64,000 bases of DNA from Mytilus galloprovincialis (lineage: Eukaryota > Mollusca > Bivalvia > Mytilida > Mytilidae): contig NC_134839.1 in NCBI RefSeq assembly GCF_965363235.1, positions 92,895,743 through 92,959,742 on the forward strand, written 5' to 3'. The translations under genes and the position numbers were made by a program. The notes under the pieces were generated by a model. It worked only from the letters and a program-made list of their open reading frames with translations. It did no database searches and was not told the origin of the DNA. Position 1 is the stretch's first letter. Each line of letters begins with the position of its first letter. Positions 11,881 to 21,875 of the stretch are shown here, in pieces.

Positions 11881-12688
11881 TATTATAAATCAAATATGAG
11901 AATTTGATTAAAATCGGTGTCAGAACATGTGTTTGACAGCTGGTTACCTTTTAATACCTGTATTTTTTTTAATTATTTTGTTAAATACTGTACATACATG
12001 ATGAAAAGGTGTTTTGTAAGATTTCCTCCAATTTGTACATCTGATTACTGAATAAATAAAACAAACCTGCACCAATAATCTTAGGGAGTCCATCAGGTTG
12101 CATTTGACTGATATTAAATCAAATTTTGCTAGCCAAGGTTACACTCTAGTTCCTGTTCACCCTCGGCAGATCAAGTACTAGTCAGTATTTCAGATCCATG
12201 TGGTAATTATCTTCATTGGTTGCACTTGTGACTGGCTGATTCCAATCAAAACTGCATTTAAGATCAAATGTAACTGCAGAAAAAGTAAATAGAAAACAGT
12301 TAACTTTTTTGACAGTTTTATTTAAATGCCCATTCCTATGTTGACAGAAACTGCCATGTTGTTAAAAAATCCATATTCCTGCAAATTTTATAGTCTGATT
12401 ACTTGAAACAGAATGATTATGAAAATATTGATGACTTTGTCCTCTTTCACAGTTTATATCTGATTCATATTAATCTATATTTTAAAAGAATCCATGACAA
12501 CTTGCCTCAACTTTCTACCAAATCTCCCCAATAATAAAACTTGCCCCACTTAATAAAAGGAGTTTAATCTCACTGTATGTAAAAATGTATAGACCCTACC
12601 AATGAAGAAGAGTTTAATCCCTCTGCATAATTTAGCACGATATGTATTCGTTTAAAAATATGTGAGGAAAGAAGACAGGTCTTTATCT
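11881..12688. other. AT-rich, no gene
   Basis: No coding signal. The last ~100 bases grade into decayed copies of the following 51-bp repeat. Confidence 0.4.
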
Positions 12689-13316
12689 GATGGATATGAC
12701 TCCTTCCTACCAGAGGGCAAGTTGGTAGGCCTAAAATCAGAGGCATTTGACTCCTTCCCACTAGAGGACAAGTTGGTAGGAAATTAAGGCCTTAAGTCAG
12801 AGGGATATAACTCCTTCCCACTAGAGGGCAAGTTGGTAGGCCTAATGTCAGAGGCCTTTGACTCCTTCCCACCAGAGGGCAAGTTGGTAGGCCTAAAGTC
12901 AGAGGGATTTAACTCCTTCCCACCAGAGGGCAAGTTTGTAGGCCTAAAGTCAGAGGGATATAACTCCTTCCCACTAGAGGGCAAGTTGGTAGGCCTAACG
13001 TCAGAGGCATTTGACTCCTTCCTACCAGAGGGCAAGTTGGTAGGCCTAAAGTCAGAGGGATTTAACTCCTTCCCACCAGACAGCAAGTTAGTAGGCCTAA
13101 AGTCAGAGGCATTTGACTCCTTCCTACCAGAGGGCAAGTTGGTAGGCCTTAAGTCAGAGGGATATGACTCCTTCCCACCAGAGGGCAAGTTGGTAGGCCG
13201 TAAGTCAGAGGGATATGACTCCTTCCCAAAAGAAGGCAAGTTGGTAGGCCTAAAGTCAGACAGTATGACTCCTTCTCACCAGACGGCAAGTTGGTAGGCC
13301 AAAGTCAGAGGGATTT
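12689..13316. repeat. 51-bp minisatellite, about 12 copies
   Basis: Unit 'GGCAAGTTGGTAGGCCTAAA' + 'GTCAGAGG' + an ATAT/CATTT variable spot + 'GACTCCTTCCCACCAGAG'. The markers 'CAAGTTGGTAGG' recur every 51 bp from about 12718 to 13289, with a 9-base insertion near 12780. Since 51 is divisible by three, both strands stay open over many units: plus 12833-13297 as LVGLKSEGFNSFPPEGK repeats, minus 12784-13239 as NLPSGGKESYPSDLRPT repeats. Decayed units continue to about 13480 and 13580. Coding use is doubtful because both strands are equally open. Confidence 0.9.
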
Positions 13317-13659
13317 GACTCTCTTTCATTAGAATGGGGCAAGTTGGCAGGTTTTATAAAATCATTGATTATTAACAGGATATACAACCCATTTTTATTA
13401 GTGATGGACAGGTCTATGATTCCTTTAAAATTCAAAAGTGGGCAAGTTGGCAAGCAGAAATTCAGTTACATTCAACTCCTTTTCATTAGTATGATTAGTA
13501 CGGTGATTTAAAAGAAAGTAAGGAGATGTTCTAGATTTGTTGGCAAGGTTGGTGAGTTGATAAAAAGTAGGCAAGTTGGTGTGTAGCTTTTTTACAGTGG
13601 ATCAAATTGTTTTGCTTTAACATCAAATACGGCAGCAGATATTTGGATTATTTAAAAAA

Positions 13660-14060
13660 AAAAATAGTGAATGTGTCCATGGGACACAGATGATGTCCCC
13701 ACTTGCATATAAAGTTTTAAAGGGACATGATTCTGGAACAGTAAGAGTGATGATACCCAAATTTGTACTTGATCCGAGTTTTTTGGTAAAAAGCATTGTG
13801 TATACGTTTCATAACATTTAGTTGAGGCAAACTTAAGTATTAATGAGAAAGGAAACCAAAAATCGAGCATTTTTTCCATTTATAAATGGACATACATGTA
13901 ACTCTAGAACAGTATAGGTGATACCCCCAAATTCACACTTGATCTGTGTTTTGTGGTAATAAGCATTGTGTATATTAGATCGATTGGTTTTCAATTTACA
14001 ATGGTGTACAGTAAAAATACCTCTCAAAAATGGTTTAAAAATTACCTGCAGCTTTATTTG
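13660..14060 (-). repeat. Dispersed mussel repeat (R2), minus orientation, two partial units
   Basis: Contains 'GTGTCCATGGGACACAGATG' and, twice (about 13740 and 13905), a block with 'TGATACCC', 'AAATT', 'CACTTGATC' and 'AAGCATTGTGTAT'. This is the reverse complement of the blocks at 45564-46300. Open frames here (13652-14141) are repeat shadows. Confidence 0.6.
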
Positions 14061-14264
14061 AGATAGCAATTCAACATGTACAGCTTTCTTTTTTTTCCCT
14101 CCTTTTTTTTTTTTATCTCTTTCTAATAAACCCAACATCAACTAATTCATACAGACTGAGACAAATTAGTATGTTGATGATGTATAATTGAGAGGGAATT
14201 CAACCTCACCTTAATAACTATCATATTGTAGCGATATAATCATTTTCTATCATTTTATTTTAGT

Positions 14265-14940
14265 TTACTACAAGAATAAGAATAAGAATATTTATTATTC
14301 CAATCAAGGGCCCTTGATGTGCAGCATAACATGTACACATAAAACAAAACATCATGATTTGTAACAGAAAAACATTTTTATAAACTAAAATGAAACATTA
14401 AAAGAAAAAGTTCAGACAGATGTTATTATCTTCATGCTATAAAAATCATATACATTTAATTCCAGGCAGGATCAGAACCATAAAATCATTACAATTATCA
14501 TTGTTATTACATACATTAATTAACGTTTCGTCTAACATCTAGACATGTAATAATATAGCCCTAAATATTTAAGTACAGACAAATTTTCATTAGTAAATAA
14601 CCAAACAAATTTTGCCTCATTTGAAAGATGTATAAAGTTAGGACAAATACAGTTTATCTCCTTGCAAAATATCTCCCTATCATTTTTGTATGCTGGACAA
14701 CTAGTTATGACAGTACCAAGAATGAAAGTATGTAGAAATTTTGTTCTTAAAAAACACATTTATCATTATTTGCTGCAATTGCAATGAAAAATAAGCTTTA
14801 AATTTTATCCAGATCTTTTTAAATAGCTGAAAATTGAAACAGGACAGACAAAATGATGTATGACTATCAATAAATGCTCTTGTATGACATGAGTAAGATT
14901 GCAACACTCAAAACAAGTTTGAATTATGGAGTATGGTGGC
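14265..14940 (-). pseudogene. Decayed 3' end of a non-LTR retrotransposon (LINE RT C-terminus)
   Basis: On the minus strand, frames broken by shifts read CFECCNL...H...FVCP and then CPAYKNDRE, CPNFIHLSNEAKFVWLFTNE and LKYLGLYYYM. This resembles the cysteine-containing C-terminal tail of mollusc LINE reverse transcriptases. The element then ends in AATAAT plus tandem TATTCT hexamers (forward 'AGAATAAGAATAAGAATA', 14273-14290), typical of a short-repeat LINE tail. No intact catalytic domain is present, so it is a dead 5'-truncated copy. The LINE clade is not determinable by eye. Confidence 0.55.
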
Positions 14941-15900
14941 GTAACTCTTACTGCTCTAGAGTTATGTCCAGTTATAACTGGAAAAATTGCTGATTTTTTT
15001 GTTTTTGTCCTTTAACTTAAGTTTGCCTCAACCAAATATTATGAAACTTTATATAAAATGTTGTTCATCTTCAGCCAGATTTAGAGTACACTTCTTACAA
15101 AGCCTTTGGTTAATTTATTATATTAATATTTGTTAACAGTTATATATAATTTTCACCTGTATTTACTGTTGTTTTTGAAATCATGTAAAATAAGGTTAAT
15201 ATCATAATTAATAGTATTAGATATACTATAATCATATTTAAGATAATAATATCAATAACGAAAAACTGCAAAATTTCCTAAAAATTACTAATTCAGGGGC
15301 AGCAACCTACCAACAGATTATCTGAAATGTTCAGGACAGATAATTCTAAACCAGACGAACCTTTTCAACTCCATGTCAAATTTGCTTTAAATGCTTTTGT
15401 TTCAGAGATATAAACCAAAAACTGTGTTTTACCTCTATGTTCTATTCTATATACCCATGTCCACCCATGTTGGTTGGCAGGCAGGGTGAACGGACACATT
15501 TTCAAAACTAAATACCCTAAAGATGATTGAGTTTGGTTAAATGTGTCTCAGTAGATTTAGAGGGGAACGTTTTTGTAAAAGATTACAAAAATTGATGAAA
15601 ATTGTAAAAAATTGACTATAAAGGGCTATAACTCCTTAAAGGGTCAATTTAACTCCTGACAAATTTGCTCTAAATGCTTTAGTTTTAGAAATGTAAGCAA
15701 AAACTGCATTTAAACTCTACGTTTTATTTATAGCCAGGTTGGTTTGCAGGCAGGGTCTTCAGGCATATTTTTAAAACTAGATACACTAATTTATGCTGAT
15801 GGTGGCCAAGTTTGGCCCATTAGTTTCAAAGGAGAAGATTTTTGTAAAAGTTAATAGACAACGACTGACGACAGATGCCAAGTGATGAGAAAACCTCACT
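14941..15900 (+). repeat. Dispersed mussel repeats (R2-like and an 'ACTCCTTAAAGGGTCAA' family)
   Basis: 14941-15110 has 'TGGCGTAACTCTTACTG', 'AACTTAAGTTTGCCTCAACC' and 'TATTATGAAACTTTATA', matching 45700-46320. 15300-15900 carries two related blocks: 'CAAATTTGCTTTAAATGCTT' at ~15378 and 'CAAATTTGCTCTAAATGCTT' at ~15658, each followed by 'GCAGGCAGGGT'. It is therefore internally duplicated with a period of about 280 bp. No coding content. Confidence 0.6.
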
Positions 15901-16025
15901 GTTAAAAATAAGGATAGGATTAAGAGTTTTGAGTTAACCAATAGGCAGGATCATGAGCAACTTTGCAAATAAAAATGGCAGGACCAAAAAGAGTGAAAAA
16001 TAAAAAGACAAGACAGAGATATAAC

Positions 16026-16151
16026 TAAAACAAGAATGTGTCCGTAGTACACAGATGCCCCACTCATACTATCATTTTCTATGTTAAGTGGTCTGTGAAA
16101 TTGGGATAAAATCTCTAATTTGGCATTTAATTTAGAAAGGTCATATCATAG
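16026..16151 (-). repeat. R4 dispersed mussel repeat, minus orientation, first part
   Basis: 'GAATGTGTCCGTAGTACACA', 'GATGCCCCACTC', 'ATCATTTTCTATGTTAAGTG' and 'GGTCATATCATAGGGAAC' are the reverse complement of the R4 copies at 41673, 46806 and 58045. The repeat stops abruptly at 'GGGAAC' and resumes at about 16889, so 16152-16888 is inserted material. Confidence 0.8.
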
Positions 16152-16430
16152 GGAACAAATCAAATCAAATCAAATCAAATCATTTTATTGGTGTAAAATC
16201 CAAATATTGGATTGTTACCAAGACAAACATGACAATCATTACAAACATATAATATCTAAATTTAAACAACATTCATATTCTTATAAGACTATATATTCAA
16301 ATGTTTTGGAGGAGGTGATACCTTTGCAAATTTGAAAGTACAAGTACAAACAATCATATTAATGCAATTGTTATAAAATATATCATTACAAGTACTATAA
16401 GAAAATATAAAAGTCACATAATTTTTTTAC
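16152..16430 (-). mobile_element. 3' end of a short-tailed retroelement (LINE or SINE), minus orientation
   Basis: Starts with five AAATC repeats followed by 'ATTTTATTGG'. Read on the minus strand this is ...CCAATAAAAT then (GATTT)n: a poly(A)-signal-like hexamer and a pentamer microsatellite tail, the standard 3' end of many mollusc non-LTR elements. It lands inside the R4 copy at 16026. No reverse-transcriptase frame is visible, so this is a 5'-truncated copy. The left limit of its body is uncertain. Confidence 0.55.
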
Positions 16431-16530
16431 ATCCACTAGATTTTCTTATCAGCTAGGCTGTTCCTTAATACATATAAGTCATTAACTCCCTTGACAATAA
16501 CATGCATACTAAGTTTCAAGTTGATTGGAC

Positions 16531-16888
16531 CTGAGACTACTATAACACAGATATTGGTCACTCTCGATTTCCCTATTAAACCGGCTACACTCAAAAAAGC
16601 TAGCTGCGTTAATTTAACATAGTTTCGTATTTTACCGTTAGCAGACGACATGTAATTGTTCAATTAAAAAGGAATAATACAAAGCAAAATATTATTTTCA
16701 ATGCTGTCATTATTATTCCTATTATTATATGAATATTATTATGATTATCCTACTTTAATGATTATTATATTATAATAGTTTATAATAATAAATGTATTTT
16801 AATAGTTTTTCATAATAAACATGTTTTAAAAGTTTTTAAAATAAGCTGAGACTACTATAACACAGAGATTGTGTTATAGTAGTCTCAG
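16531..16888. mobile_element. 358-bp inverted-repeat element with a hairpin right end
   Basis: The 18-mer CTGAGACTACTATAACAC begins the element at 16531 and recurs at 16846-16863. Its reverse complement follows at 16871-16888 after a 7-base loop. The two outer copies therefore act as perfect terminal inverted repeats. On both sides lies the direct repeat 'ACTAAGTTTCAAGTTGATTG' (16508 and 16891), about 23 bp in all. Inside are AT-rich text and 'TTAAACCGGCTACACTC'. No coding capacity. Confidence 0.6.
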
Positions 16889-17045
16889 GTACTAAGTTTC
16901 AAGTTGATTGGACTTAAAAAAAACTACCTTGACCAAAAACTTTAACCTTAAGTGGGACAGACGGACGAACGAACGGACGGACGAATGGACCCACAGACTA
17001 GAAAACATAATGCCCCTTTACTATCGTAGGTGGGGCATAAAAATG
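16889..17045 (-). repeat. R4 dispersed mussel repeat, minus orientation, second part
   Basis: Continues the R4 copy broken at 16151: 'TACTAAGTTTCAAGTTGATT', 'CTTGACCAAAAACTTTAACC', the GGACGAACGAACGGACGGAC simple repeat, and 'CTATCGTAGGTGGGGCATAA' at its end. Confidence 0.85.
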
Positions 17046-17624
17046 CAGGATGTGCCGAATTGTCTTTGGATCAGGTGCCGAATTGACAAGTTGCCTATCT
17101 GGTCAAACCAAGAATTGTAACTGCTAACTCTAAATTAGCACGACGTTAGTGGAAAAAAAATAACATTGATGTTCCCCACATGACGCATGTAAATTTCTTT
17201 ACCATATTATAAAAAAAATACAAGTTGACGACTGACGTGAGGGAAAATATGCCGGATGCACCAAGTATTAAAAAAAAACCCTGACCAAACACGGTCAAGA
17301 TTGACATGAATCCGAATTGTTACACAGAACGGCTATTTTTAGACATGACTTTTGTTATGGTTTGTGTAGACTTAAAATAGATCACAAATTATTCAGGAAC
17401 GGTTTAGATACAATATTTCACCACGGTTCGGGTTGAAAATTTATGTTACCAGCCGTTTAAACAAGATCAAGAATAAAATATTATCAGACTGTACAGACTC
17501 AGAGTGAGACAGTATAAAACCAAGGAATCCTGGAAACTCAGTGAATAGCTTTTTGTTGTATTTTTTTTACCAGGAATTTTTGAACTGTTGCATATTTGTG
17601 CACATAAAGTTTTACTGTCGAAGG
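17046..17624. other. Upstream region of the DUSP19-like gene
   Basis: Presumed promoter and 5' UTR of the phosphatase. The frame upstream of the chosen ATG stays open to 17541 (28 more residues, hydrophobic and unlike DUSP19), so it is taken as UTR. No TATA box or initiator can be named with confidence. Confidence 0.35.
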
Positions 17625-18933
17625 ATGGCAAACTCATTGCTTGATTCACTCAAGTCATTTGACAAAACAAAATTGAAACAAACAGACACTAAAATTACAA
17701 CCACTGAAGGACTACAGATAGTCGAGAAAAGGGATTCTCACGGACGGATAATACACGAGCTGGTTGGAGGGAGAACATACGGCTTTGTTGCATCAATAGT
17801 AGATGATTTACAAGTTGGAGAAGTTTTATCCGATCATTTAATTATTGGTAAGTTTTAATGCTTGTATCCATTTGTTTGTGTGTACTTTGTTGTTTATAGA
17901 TATAAAGTTATTTTCTTCATCATTTATTTTCTTCATCATTTCCACTGATCATTTCACTCTGTTCGTTCGTACTATGAAAAAAGATATTTTCTGATCTTAC
18001 TAAAATAAACAACAAACAAGAAAATGGGTTTTGTGGGCGTTACAAAGATTCAATAATTTTATAAAATTAACAAATGACTAACAAAAACAATAAAGATCAT
18101 CATACATATGTATCAATGTCAACATGTTTTATAATTACACAAGTATCAAGCGTACTAAGCTACTACTAAAAGGAGGGGGGAGGGAGGAAAAGCTAACGCA
18201 TTAATCAAACAGACCCATACAAATTCCTTATATACCCTCACCCGGAAACGCTCCTTCAAAAACATAACCCGGGAAAAAATACCAAGTAAGGAAAACCCCC
18301 TTTATGACATAACGGAACGCAAAGAAATAGATTGACGTGTGGTATGAGTGCCAATGAGACAACTCTCCATCCTAGTCACACTTTGTAAAAGTAAACCATT
18401 ATAGGTCAAATTACGGCCTTCAACACGGAGCATTGGCTCACAACGAACAGCCAGCTATTAAAGGACCCAACAAATAAAACATGTTCTTATATGACTTATT
18501 ATAGAACTATAGTAAACTTTTTTTTGTAGGATCACAGGATGTAGCCCATGACTTATCATTGTTGGAAAAGTTCAAAGTTACCCATATACTGAACCTAGCT
18601 TCTTATGTGCAAAATAAATACCCAGACAAAATCAAATATAAAACCATTAAAATTAATGATCTTCCAGAAGTGCAAATTCTTCCCTATTTTGATCAAGCAT
18701 TCGAGTTTATTGATGAAGGTGTGAGAGACGGATGTGTATTGGTTCATTGTAACGCTGGTGTTTCTAGGTGTTCCACGGTAATTATTGGCTATCTGATGAA
18801 AACCCATCACATGAGTTTAACTGAGGCTTACAATTTAGTAAAAGAAAAGAGACCTGCTATCCGTCCTAATGATGGATTCAGGGTTCAGTTGAAGACTTAT
18901 GAGGAGAAACTGAAGATGGATCGAAAGTCGTAA
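17625..18933 (+). CDS. DUSP19: Dual-specificity phosphatase, DUSP19-like; exons 17625-17847 and 18530-18933
   Basis: Two exons join across a GTAAGT donor (17848) and a pyrimidine-rich TTTTTTTTGTAG acceptor (ends 18529), splitting a Gly codon. The result is a 208-residue protein; human DUSP19 is about 217. Residues 1-60 are an N-terminal extension with the DUSP19-like THxG-free start LKSFDKTKLKQTDTKITTTEG. The catalytic domain runs from DLQVGEVLSDHLIIGSQDVA (61-80) through THILNLA (92-98), the general-acid loop INDLPE (Asp118) and the P-loop HCNAGVSRC (147-155; Cys148, Arg154) to AYNLVKEKRPAIRPNDGF (174-191). The family dephosphorylates phospho-Tyr and phospho-Ser/Thr, and DUSP19 acts in JNK-pathway complexes in the cytoplasm. 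As in other DUSP19s, the usual Ser/Thr after the P-loop Arg is missing (Cys155 here). The start at 17625 was chosen because homology begins there. All key residues are present and the gene looks intact. Confidence 0.93.
17848..18529 (+). other. Intron of the DUSP19-like gene, with an R1 repeat
   Basis: Single 682-base phase-1 intron with consensus GTAAGT...TTTTGTAG borders. At about 18335-18475 it contains a plus-oriented R1 copy ('GTGGTATGAGTGCCAATGAG', 'ACGGCCTTCAACACGGAGCA'). The rest is unique AT-rich DNA with a purine tract near 18173-18190. Confidence 0.85.
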
Positions 18934-19066
18934 TAGTATCTTTATCCATTGAATAAATGGAATACCAATAGGTCGGACGTTTCCATCCAATAAATGGAGT
19001 TCCAACAGCAGTGATATAGAAAATGCCAATTTATGATGAAAAAACTTATTTTGAAAATACATTTAT

Positions 19067-19072
19067 AATAAA
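19067..19072 (+). terminator. Poly(A) signal AATAAA, DUSP19-like gene
   Basis: AATAAA 134 bases after the stop codon. Two nearer AATAAA hexamers (18952-18957 and about 18989) could also be used. Confidence 0.5.
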
Positions 19073-19179
19073 ATGAATTAATCACTATTTACAATTCTAA
19101 ATTTTCTTTAATAATTCGTCCAAATCTTCCAAATATGAAAAATTAAGAGATTACCACCGTATGTGAATTGATTTCTAGG

Positions 19180-19690
19180 GAGACAACGATCAATCAGAGA
19201 CCGAAGGACAATGATGAAACAGCTATTGGTCGTCGTACGGCTTCAACAGTGAGTAACCACATACCTTAAAGTCAGGTATAAAACATTCCGACATGACAAA
19301 ATGGGAAACATTTGTAATGGTAAAACCAAATATGGCAGACAGCAACCAACGAACCACTGAACTAAGGAACATATGCACATAAAGATGTTGCGTTTTTATT
19401 AACCACACACGAACCCCTAACCTGGGACAACAACATAAGAACTGCAAACTATACTGAATGATCAGAGTGAAAGGGTATTTGCCTCATTAAATCGACAATA
19501 AGCACACAAAAAAAATGAAAATAAGAACATTTCAAAAAACACAAAGTGCAGATCTAAGAGCATTCACAGTTACTGAAACAATCCAACTTGAACCAATAAA
19601 TAAACCCCGTTTTCCGAGAATAAATTACCAATCAATACATATCCAACGGAAAAGTGCAAAGACTTCATAAGCAACTAGTCTTATAATATA
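19180..19690. repeat. Probable dispersed repeat
   Basis: 'GGGAGACAACGATCAATCAG', 'GTCGTCGTACGGCTTCAACA', 'CATGACAAAATGGG' and 'GAACCCCTAACCTGGGACAA' are phrases I associate with repeated mussel DNA. Nothing in it codes, and the limits are approximate. Confidence 0.4.
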
Positions 19691-19694
19691 AGAC

Positions 19695-19848
19695 TTCGTA
19701 GGTTCATATCGTTTGCATTCAACGTTTTTTTTTAAACGGAATATTTTTTTCAACTACTAGTATCATGAATGCTGAACCACCAACATTGATAGTCAAACAA
19801 TATCCGAGAAAAAACAACCGTTGAATGCAAATGATATGAACCTACGAA
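19695..19848. mobile_element. 154-bp MITE with 30-bp terminal inverted repeats
   Basis: The left end TTCGTAGGTTCATATCGTTT... (19695-19724) and right end (19819-19848) are reverse complements over 30 bases with one mismatch. Similarity continues inward through a T-rich stretch. Central sequence is unique. It abuts the R1 copy that starts at 19849. No clear target-site duplication. Confidence 0.75.
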
Positions 19849-20130
19849 TAGATATAGGAAGATGTGGTATGAGTGCCAATGAGACAGCTCTCCATCCAAG
19901 TCACAATTTATAAAAGTAAACCATTATAGGTAAAGGTACGGTCTTCAACATGGAACCTAGGCTCACACCAAACAGCAAGTTATAAAGGGCCCCAAAATTA
20001 CTAGTGTAAAACCCTTCAAACGGGAAAACCAACGGTCTAATCTATATAAAAATCGTGAAAAACTTATGAACCACATAAACAGACAACAACCGCTGAACAT
20101 CAAATTCCTGACTTGGGACACGTGCAAACA
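19849..20130 (+). repeat. R1 dispersed mussel repeat, near full length
   Basis: Runs from 'TAGATATAGGAAGATGTGG' through 'AACCATTATAGGTAAAGG' and 'CCAACGGTCTAATCTATAT' to 'TTATGAACCACATAAACAGA', the reverse complement of the copy at 10840-11095. Confidence 0.85.
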
Positions 20131-20547
20131 ATTGCAGTTACGAAGTCTATATAGGACTACATAAGCAACTAGTCTACTAGTTTAGTATGAGAACAGCATG
20201 ACCTGATGTTATTTTTTCAATTATTATAACCAAAATTATTGTTAGCCATGTATAAAACAATGATATTGAGATCTTGGACCAATTTTTTTTATTGATTTTC
20301 TTTTGAGTATACAGTGTAAGTACCCGGTATATAAAAGAATTGATAAGTCTATTGGATTTTACATAATTCACTTAGCACCATGACCAACAAATTAGGTGAT
20401 AATATCGTGTTTGTAATAATATTTCTGCATTCTGACTGCAGCCAAACTTTCAAGTTTGTGGTGACTAAACCCTGACCTTATAGTTTACCAGTTAATCATA
20501 GATAATGTTATTCAAATGTTAAACGTCACTTCAGACACGTTCATAGC
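20131..20547. other. AT-rich, no gene
   Basis: No gene or clear repeat. 'ATAAGCAACTAGTCT' occurs here (about 20161) and at about 19668, on either side of the MITE and R1 copy. The last five bases (ATAGC) are the target duplication of the next element. Confidence 0.4.
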
Positions 20548-21785
20548 CAGGGGCGTGTCCAGGATATTTGAAAGGGGGGGGGGCGTAGAATAAAATATTT
20601 GCGAGGCGAAAATTTTTTTGGACCTTTTTTGGCTTAAAAACATAAAATAATAGAGAATTGCACTAATGTAACGGTTCCTGACTTGGAGCATGTATATTTT
20701 ATAGTTAAAGTGTCAGGGTGTGACATTTTTTATGCCGAGTTTTCTTCATTAATTGTCTATGGTATATTAAAATGATTGGATGGATCTTAACAGCAGTAGA
20801 CCAATAACGAGAAATTCTAAACTCAAGGGTATAAGGAGTAACTTAAGGTTCATTATAACCTTTTGGCTAAAATGGCCGTATTTACACCCCAAATTTTACT
20901 CTGAGTACAGACTAACCTATACACCTGCAACAGTTTTAAGGGATGGCAGGAACTAGATATATAAATTTTAAATGCATTTTATGTTTCAGAAAATTATAAA
21001 CTTTTCTAGATTTTGCTATCCATTTTTTTCCGTTCCTGCAGAAGGTGCAAAAATTAACTAAGTAGTGAAAACGATTGAGAAGCTCCCCTCATATAATCAA
21101 TGTTGTGAGTAGTATTGATTTAAATGGACAATAGATGGACAATAGACACCTGTAAACAATAGGTGATTTAACAGGTTTAAACTGTGTAACTGAGTGGACC
21201 GTATCAAATGAAACTCGGGTGTTTGTTTATTTTGCTATCTTCTGCAGACTGGAAAAAAATGAACATCAAAATCCAGGTAAGTTTATAATTTTCTGAAACG
21301 TAGACTTCATATAACTTTTATATATCTAGTTCCTGCCATGCCTTAAAACTTTCCTGGATGTACCAGTTTGTCTGTACTCATAGTAATTTTGGAGGTGTAA
21401 ACACGGCCATATTTTTCAATTCCTTATGATGAACCTTAACATTTCAATACCTAGGCCAGGATTTTATGAACGATTTTAAGGTCTTTTGACGTTTTGTTTT
21501 TGACATCGACATCTTTGCGAATTCTTTATCACATCAACAACAATGGATACTAATCGCAGAGTCGAACACGCCGGACTCCGAGAAACGAAATTTTACGGTT
21601 GATGATGACCCATCAAATTGGGGAATCCGTATAAAAAGAAATCAGAGTATGTGTTTAATTAATGAATATGATAAATTGCCATCATTCAATACAATACTAG
21701 CAGATTATAACGTAATTTTTTTTTTTTTTTTTTTTTTTAAAGGGGGGGCGAACGCCCATTACGCCCTTACCTGGACCCGCCCCTG
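20548..21785. mobile_element. 1.24-kb hAT-like (5-bp TSD) non-autonomous element with internal foldback
   Basis: Ends are CAGGGGCGTGTCCAGG on the left and the complement of CAGGGGCGGGTCCAGG on the right, a 16-bp inverted repeat with one mismatch. The direct repeat ATAGC flanks them (20543-20547 and 21786-21790). CAGGGGCG-type ends with 5-bp duplications fit the hAT5 group. Inside are a further pair of ~215-bp inverted arms (20842-21058 and 21225-21440; shared phrases 'GGCAGGAACTAGATATATAA' and 'CAGAAAATTATAAACTT'), a G8 run near the left end and a T26 run near the right. No transposase frame. Confidence 0.8.
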
Positions 21786-21875
21786 ATAGCGAACGAGTTG
21801 GAAAATATTTATGAATGGACCTAAAGGAACACCAATACCCAAAAAAAGAAAATTATTAAAAGGAAAATCGTCTAT

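Noticed and set aside
12784..13297. 154-residue plus and 151-residue minus repeat proteins
   Set aside because: Minisatellite with a 51-bp period. Simultaneous openness on both strands and no flanking gene structure make a real gene unlikely, so it is kept only as a finding.
17541..17624. Upstream in-frame ATG adding 28 residues to the phosphatase
   Set aside because: The extra residues are hydrophobic and absent from the DUSP19 family, and homology begins at the 17625 ATG.
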